Source: Gnomoniopsis sp. IMI 355080
Taxonomy: Eukaryota > Ascomycota > Sordariomycetes > Diaporthales > Gnomoniaceae
Direction: 5' to 3'
Length of the DNA: 64,000 nt
Assembly: GCA_027946555.1 (NCBI GenBank)
Contig: JAPEVC010000030.1
Span: 124,001-188,000 of the forward strand
Position numbers and translations under genes: made by a program. Shown piece after piece: positions 57,548 to 64,000 of this stretch. The notes below the pieces were generated by a model. It was not told the DNA's origin and ran no database searches. It saw only the letters and a list, made by a program, of their open reading frames with translations. The stretch's first letter is position 1. The number at the start of each line of letters is the position of its first letter.

Positions 57548-58588
57548 TCAAACGTCCTGACCCTGCAGCTCACAAATCGCAGCTATGCCAGCGAACTTGC
57601 CCATGTACTTGAGAGTCTCGTCGGCCCAGGTTGCCTCACCCCTGGCCAACTTGTCGATGCTTCTTTGGTGCATGTCCAGGGCCATCTGACCGGGGCTGTT
57701 GAGCACCTGCCAGGGCGGACTGAGTAACTGGGTCTTGGTATCCTCGTTGCTGGACATGTCAACATTGCACCGAATTGCCTTTTCGCCGTACTGCGCACTA
57801 TACAACACAGCCTTCTGGGCCTGCTCCATGTCTGCCTTCCAGAGGGTGCGTCTTTCGTTAGTGTGGGCGTTTCCTAGAGCTGAGGCCTTGCTGTTGGCCT
57901 TTTCGTGAACAGCCACAAGGTCGCGGGACTTATTCAACAGGTCCTGGCCGGCCTTGAACAAGGGTAAGTCCTGGCGAGCCTTTGGCAAGCCTTCCTTGGA
58001 GTTGGAGTTGGACTTGGGAGTTGTAGTCGCTTCGATCTTGGCACAAGCGTCTTTGAGGAGCTCGGTTTGCTTCTTTCCCACAACGGTGCTGCAACAAAAT
58101 ATCAGTTGGCGCGGCCAGATTCTTCAAAGGTGTAATGTGCGTCCTTACAGACTTTCGCTGGACTTGTTGATGAGTAGCTGAATAATCTCACGGCTTTCCT
58201 CGATGTTCTCCTTGAAATTCGCAGCAAATTGACGCTTGTCGTCTTTCTCCTTGTTATTGAACTTCTTCTGCCATTCAGCCCAGGACTGGAATTGCCTGAT
58301 GAATGCACGCTAGAGTCAGCGCTCTGCCCTGTGATGGCTGTAGAGAAGGCTGTTATCACTTGACGGCTTTCTGTCCTGCATTCTCGCTATCCTCGTCGAT
58401 GCGCGATCCAGTGTTGCGTAACCCAGAAGTGCGGGTCCGCTTCATGGGTTGGCCGCTCGGGACGTCCCAAAGATCGTCGTCGTCGCCTGTGGCCGCTATC
58501 GAGACCGTCAGCGTTCAGTGCATGCCGTACGATGACGAAATGATAGAGACTAACCTTTGGACTTCCGCTTGATGACTCTGGGTGGCAT
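57548..58588 (-). CDS. Unrecognised coiled-coil, probably nuclear protein
   Basis: Four exons, 58588-58555, 58495-58360, 58295-58149 and 58088-57548, give 285 residues with phase kept throughout. Donors are GTTAGT, GTGATA, GTAAGG, and branch sites such as GCTGAC are visible. The N-terminus is basic (MPPRVIKRKSK), then acidic (GDDDDLWDVPS), then basic again (MKRTRTSGLR), suggesting a nuclear signal. The middle and C-terminal parts are helical and charged (WAEWQKKFNNKEKDDKRQF; NIEESREIIQLLINKS) and likely form coiled coils. No catalytic motif or membrane segment is seen. I do not recognise the family. A structural role in a chromatin or kinetochore-type complex is possible but unsupported. The gene model itself is strong because several short exons join cleanly. 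Confidence 0.75.
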
Positions 58589-61500
58589 GATATTGCAGTG
58601 GGAGGGAAAAATTCTGTCGGCAGGAGGTACGACGCTGGGTGCTGCTGTTCGGGTGCTATCAAGTACAATCAAGTCGAACTTTTCAGAAGCGCGTTGGCAA
58701 CGATCAAGGTGCTCGTCTTGGGATTCGAAAAAGGGATGCCTTTACCTGCGGCTAGGCTCTGGGATGGCCTGGTGGAAGTGCTGGGTTAGGAAAGAAGGAC
58801 TCTGTTGTACCTGCCCTCTAAAAGCTCAGCAGTCGCGCTACCACCCCCATGTACTCCTATATATGGGCTTCTATGATCTCCCTCTCAAGGAACAAGAGTA
58901 TTTCACTGATGTTATTGCAAGTTCATGAGGAATATAGCACATCCATTTGTCTCCTATTGAAGTGAATCAACGAGTATGAAAAGGGGATGAGACCAGTGCT
59001 GCACAAAAGTTACTCTCATCCCGATTCTACAGAACCATAATCTCCATACTGAGAATAAAGCTGGTATTCCCATTCGTGTTGGTACCATCCCGTCAGCTAG
59101 GGATTGAAGAACTCATATGTTGCGTTTTAACGCCATGGTAGCGGGACTTTGGAAATGTTGCTGATGACCATCAGCTTCAAGATACACGCAGTCAACGAGC
59201 CGCCAGCCTCTTCACTCTCCCCAGCCCCGATCCTCTGTATATCACAATGTGCCCCCCATCTCACTTCTTCGCCAGCCAATGTGCATCACTTCACAGTCCC
59301 TGATCACTTGATGAAGCGTCTACAAAAAACCAAAAGGAGATTCATGTCTCGGTCGAACGCGTCTAGATACATTGACCTGTGGTATCCCACCTTCTCCACT
59401 GGGAATGTTTAGTGGACCTACGACTAGGCCTTTCGTGTCACATATTTCGCGTATGATTGAGCGTTTCTACTCTTGGTGTTGGCGGCCTGAGAATATCTCT
59501 CGTGTAGGGAGAGACCCTCATCGTCTCTCCCTTGTGCAAACGGAAAGGGCCACATTCCATGCGCACAGAAGGCTTAGGTGAATGATCGTCTCAGCTTCAT
59601 CAAGCAGTCAGGGAATAAGGCGGGAATACGATTTAGATCTGTCGGCTGTTGGCGAGATAAATGAATGGTTGCACAACAGGGAGGGCACATTCACATCCAG
59701 TGCCGTGGTGTTTGGGTGTCGTGTAGCACCGTCACACAGAAGAGCAGGCTGCAGCGTCAATCAGAGGCTAAGTGCCACAGACGAGCGTAAGACTGAATGA
59801 ACAAAACAATTGCAAAGGTCATAAATCAAGACACATCAACAGAGCAATAGTCCCCTACATTCGGCATGAAGAAGCCCCTCTGCACCTAGACGCGCGCTTC
59901 GGCATGACTCCATGAAGTTGTCCAGGTGGGTGTTCCAACTACGTAAAATTCGCCCGCCAAGATGACAAAGGCTCTAGGCCAACTTTTGAGGCCTAATAAT
60001 GGCCATCCATGATTTCGATCGAGCCACAGTCAACATGGGCCAGCCGCCAGGCTATATGAGCCTATTTCTGGGAAGAACTTCCCGCTTGGAAGAAACGGCC
60101 ATCTGGGGATACACAGCGGGGCTTGCGCATTGGTTGCCTCCACAGCGGCTCTGCATCTGTCAACGGCCATTGAGGATGGCTCGTGCGCACGAGCGCCGGA
60201 TGTCTTTTGAGACAAGGAGTCAAGGGTTATGAAATCAAAGATGCCGCAGACAAAATGAAGATGACAAAATCTGGTAGAAGTGCTGCATCGATTTGTATCA
60301 CCCCGCAGAATACGACCCGGATGCGATCTGGATGCGACTTCCTTTACCAGTACCAGATATATTACCAGAAAACGGGCAAGGTGGCGACTCGAGAGCAGCA
60401 AACTGACGATCATCTGAGCGGCGAGTCCGTCGTTTGATCTGCTATCAAAGCCAGGTCACAGGACCTTCAACTTAAGTGGATGGGGTTTGTCTTGCTCAGG
60501 CAAGCAGCTCGTAGCTTGAGAATGAGATGAAAGTACGGATCGGCCTTGATGGTCGTGATTTTAGGACAAGGTCAGGATCGTCAGGCATCTACTGAAGACA
60601 CTGATCGCCACTGTGGTGTCGTCCATGGTCTGATAGCAATCGGTAGCCGCCGACTGAATTGCGTTGGTACATCCAGAGAGAAGGGATGCCGTATGTTCCT
60701 TGTTGTTTCATGTGTGCTTGCCAGCCACAATGACATTTCACTATGAGCCGAGAAGCATATACTTTTATTGCTTTTTGCCCAGGTGTGATAAGATGAAAGA
60801 AGTGCGGCCATCCGTCAGCTGTGAGACGCGGAGCCTGGTACTTCCCGTCTGCCCATCGAGACTGCATTGGTTAGGGTCCTACGGAAGTTTAGGATCAGGG
60901 GTAGTTTCTGATGCGATGGAGTAAGCAGCACTGAACTCAATCGCTGAAAAGCTCCGCCATGCAGGCGGGGGTGGGGTCTCTTTGGACGTTCTGAAAAGGA
61001 GTGAATTGCAAAACTCGCACATGGCCATCTCGCTGGCGTCAGTGTGCGTTTTGTGGCGGCATTGTCGCTCGGTGCCTTGGACGAAGCCGCATGGCAGAGA
61101 GCTTGAGACACGGCATGAGCGGAGATTAATCGCATGCCAGGCTCTTCGCTGACGGGTCTTCGGGAGCACAGGAAGCACATGCCGGTGGGAATGGAACGGA
61201 AGCACCAGCCACCGCAGCACGATCTGGCTGTCTGGTCTGCAGCTGGTCAAGCAGCCGGTCAAGCAGCTGCGTGCCAGTTCGGAGGAGAGAGCTGGTGGTC
61301 CCTTGGTACTGTACCATGATATCAGGAAGGTCTTTCCTGCACGTTTTTTCTGCACCTCGTTGCAGTTAGTAGGCTGACGAGCATCAGACCCCGTCGACCC
61401 CTCCCCCAGATTCTGTCGCACAGACATGCCGGGTTGGGCCTGTAAACCGGTCCACGCTTCCAAGCCCTTTCCCGTGACCCCTGGGTGAATAGTTGCCAAG

Positions 61501-61890
61501 AAAAGGGTCTTGAGAAGATGTAGAAGCGAAAAGTTTGGGTTGCATGGCGCGTGATCCATTGTGCCAGCCGGTTGGCTTTTCTAGCCCTCAATGGCCAAGG
61601 AAAGGCGCATGCAGCACATCAAGTCCGCGGGACGCTCCGGTGAAAACACATTATGAGATGCAGAGTGCTCGTAGTCAGTGCTCAGGATCGACTAACAGTC
61701 AGCCTCAACGCACAAGGCTTCACAGACAGAGACGCTATCCAGGGCGTCGGGACCTTCGCACTGACTGGTATGGCGACCCGCGGCTCCAAAACCTAGGCGA
61801 GCCGCGAGCCTAGCCCCGGATTGATGCTGTGCCAGCACTCGACGGAGATTATTAGGGTAAAATAGGGTGAGTATGTTTGGATACTGAAAT

Positions 61891-61930
61891 GCTAGATTGC
61901 TAAATTGCTAAATTGCTAGATTGCTAGATC
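61891..61930 (+). repeat. Five copies of an 8-bp tandem repeat
   Basis: Units read GCTAGATT, GCTAAATT, GCTAAATT, GCTAGATT and GCTAGATC. It lies in non-coding sequence and looks like ordinary short tandem repeat. Confidence 0.9.
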
Positions 61931-62887
61931 GCATACAGTACGGGGTGTTACGGGTCTAGACTGCTCTGTCGATCTGATGATGCCGCTCAATCGTCTCGTG
62001 CCTTTGTGCGGATGCCGGAGGAGGGTCGCATGGGAATTTGCCAAGGCAAAGCCAAAACTAGAGAAGATCGTCGGCAGAACCCGATGCTCAACATCAGAGC
62101 CCGTATGAGTGGTTATGTGTTATAATAACCAGAGCAAAGTTCATGCTCCATGCCCGTCTGGTGTAGGATGTGGGTGGGCAGGCTCGCAGGGTGATGATGA
62201 TGGTGTAGGGTTGTAGGGACATTCGCTCAGGTCTTGGGCAGTGGCGATCTCGATGGAATTTTGCGGGGAAGGGAATGCAGCTCCTTGATTGGATTGAAGC
62301 TTGTTGGGAGGTCAGGGATATGCTCAAAAGCCATCGAACCCCTGATTTCAATATTCCCCTTTCGGCTAGAGCCTCCTACAATTGACCTCAAGCGCATCGA
62401 GGTTGGGTTTTCTCCACCTTTCCCACTGCGCATGAAAGCACACGACCACATCATAAATCGCCCATATCCTGAGCGGGTTATACTGTACAGGGTCGCTGGA
62501 TGACGGGGCAATGACACAAATGGTGGTAGGCTGCAGATGGAGACTTGTTCCAGCAAAGTACTCCGGGTACTGTAGCGCTTGAACAGCTTAATCAGGGAAT
62601 CCACCTGCGCAGGCTGCGCTACTGCAGCGCCCCGCAGGGCCGAACACACCGAGTGGAGGAGCTCAAGTAGCAACTGCAACAATGCAATGCAATGCAATGG
62701 GGCCGAAGGCAGGAAGAAGTGTCCAGAGCACTCCGTCAATTTGAACAATCCTACTCTCGTGCAATTTCCTGAGTACCCGCCATGGACGTTATGCTGAGAT
62801 GCAATTACGAGTTCCTTTTAATGGTTCTCAGCTATAGGTGGGTATGAACGTTAGCACTGTCGACGTAAGCACTTATTCAAATACATA

Positions 62888-62919
62888 GTAGGTATGTGTG
62901 TAGGTAGGTAGATAGGTAC
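62888..62919 (+). repeat. GTAG-rich short repeat
   Basis: Imperfect GTAG/GTAT units in intergenic sequence, similar to the TAGGTA-type strings scattered elsewhere in this window. Confidence 0.6.
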
Positions 62920-64000
62920 AAGCCTTGTACAATATTATGAAAATTGGAAACTCTATCAAGAACATACTTTCGGACACGGCAAAGAAGTGCACGGAACATG
63001 TCGACCAGTTTATACTATGTAGGGCTTGCTAAGCTCATCTGAACTGGGGTTTCAAATCCTATGGTGATCATATTGCGGCATTCGATCCGTTATTGCATGG
63101 TGTTGATACTATATGTACGATAGCATGTAGGTACCATGTATCTACTTAGCAACACCTAGAAGTGTTTTCCAGCCTTGCACATCCCAGCGGCTTATCGATA
63201 GAGAAAAACCCCCTTCGTGGTGCAATATCGTACATTACGATATAGTACAGGGAGAAAAGAGGGCGATCGCAAGAGCAGTGGGGCTCAGGACGGGAGCGGG
63301 CGCACACGCGCGCCACTTTTTGTCGGGCCAGTACTGCATAGGCCAGTCACTTGCGTCCATGGCAGCCAGGATGATCGGACTAGCCCCTCTGCCCCTCCCG
63401 TCCCTGAGCTTGAGGAGCCCCGCAATGCTGATGTGCTGCACCGGCCAGATGCTGGTCTTAGCCTTGGCTTCCCCGTAAGTACCGTGCCAGGCGTACCTCT
63501 AAGCCTCTAGGACACAGCCCGGACACCCCAGGTGACTGACTACAGTTGGCTTTGGGTTTTTGACCGGGGGCCAGGCTGCAGAATAGGTGCGCTCCAGCTT
63601 CCATTTCCAAATTCCACCCAGGGGACCGTCGCATCCATTTTGGCCTCCATCCAATGTCCACCATTCCTTTTCCCTTCAACCCGCTGCCCATGCACCAACC
63701 CAGCCAAACCAAACCCAACCCCTCTTTTTCATCACGTCGACATCGCCTGCTCGACATTCCATCCGCGACGTGCACCACGACGGCTTAGGTCTACCCTTTG
63801 GGAACTCGGTGCGATTGCGACGGCTGCATATGGAACGATGGGCGCGTAGGTTTCCATCGCAACTTGGCCGAGGAAGAGTGTTCACGAGATGCGAAGGCTT
63901 CTCAGCTGCGACCTAGCAATATCTGAGACTTAGTGAAGCCAGACCCAGACCAGGCTTTTCACCTTCAACTTCGACCTCACCCTCAAACGTCAGCGTCGAC

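Larger units (their letters stand above)
58589..64000. other. 5.4-kb gene-poor right end
   Basis: No ORF here combines family similarity, splice grammar and codon bias. Minor features are an 8-bp tandem repeat at 61891-61930 and a GTAG-rich run at 62888-62919. C-rich pyrimidine sequence at about 63650-63730 could be the leader of a gene lying to the right. A non-coding RNA or long leader cannot be excluded by eye. Confidence 0.45.

Noticed and set aside
62330..62400. tRNA-like string containing TCGAACCCC
   Set aside because: No acceptor or anticodon stem could be paired around it.
1..64000. CRISPR arrays, insertion sequences or intact transposons
   Set aside because: No direct-repeat/spacer pattern, transposase, reverse transcriptase or long terminal repeat was seen; the genome is fungal.

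Overview
This is nuclear DNA of a filamentous ascomycete (Pezizomycotina; the wording of the SEY1 and initiator tRNA sequences suggests Sordariomycetes, but that is inference). The reasons are short 50-140 nt introns with GTRNGT donors, CTAAC/CTGAC-type branch sites and YAG acceptors in most genes; fungal-only families; pyrimidine-rich leaders; and gene spacing of 0.3-5 kb on both strands. No operons, insertion sequences, CRISPR arrays or phage genes are visible.

Layout. 0-7 kb: C-terminal piece of an acidic protein, an unusual interrupted initiator tRNA-Met gene (minus strand), a DUF3245-type basic protein and a five-exon CYP52-like P450. 7.9-20 kb: mitochondrial succinyl-CoA ligase beta, a secreted SRPBCC-fold protein, a fructosamine-kinase-like protein facing a small kinase-like protein, an F-box protein and an SDR dehydrogenase. 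20-23 kb: a decayed P450 relic and an intron-containing tRNA-Gly(GCC). 23-46 kb is a dense housekeeping block: SEY1, RNase H2 subunit A, CENP-C/Mif2, YME2, cytosolic HSP70, a twin-CX9C DUF3128 protein, a RAD57-like recombinase and RPC2 of RNA polymerase III. 46-64 kb is sparse: a PUF RNA-binding protein that I reconstruct as one six-exon gene over 5.1 kb, 60S ribosomal protein L15, an unrecognised coiled-coil protein, then 5.4 kb with no convincing gene.

Most genes are independent. Shared themes are mitochondria (succinyl-CoA ligase, YME2, the CX9C protein), chromosome maintenance (CENP-C, RNase H2A, RAD57) and translation (two tRNAs, RPC2, L15, PUF). RNase H2A/CENP-C and the DUF3128/RAD57 pair are divergently transcribed from intervals of 512 and 375 bp.

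The most unusual observation is the initiator tRNA-Met gene at 1533-1667. Removing an 8-nt insert at the canonical 37/38 site and a 55-nt insert in the D stem restores a 72-nt initiator tRNA that matches the expected fold. The 55-nt insert has every mark of a spliceosomal intron (GTGAGT donor, CTAAT branch site, CAG acceptor). All exon structures were worked out by hand from splice grammar, reading phase and family recall, not from transcripts.
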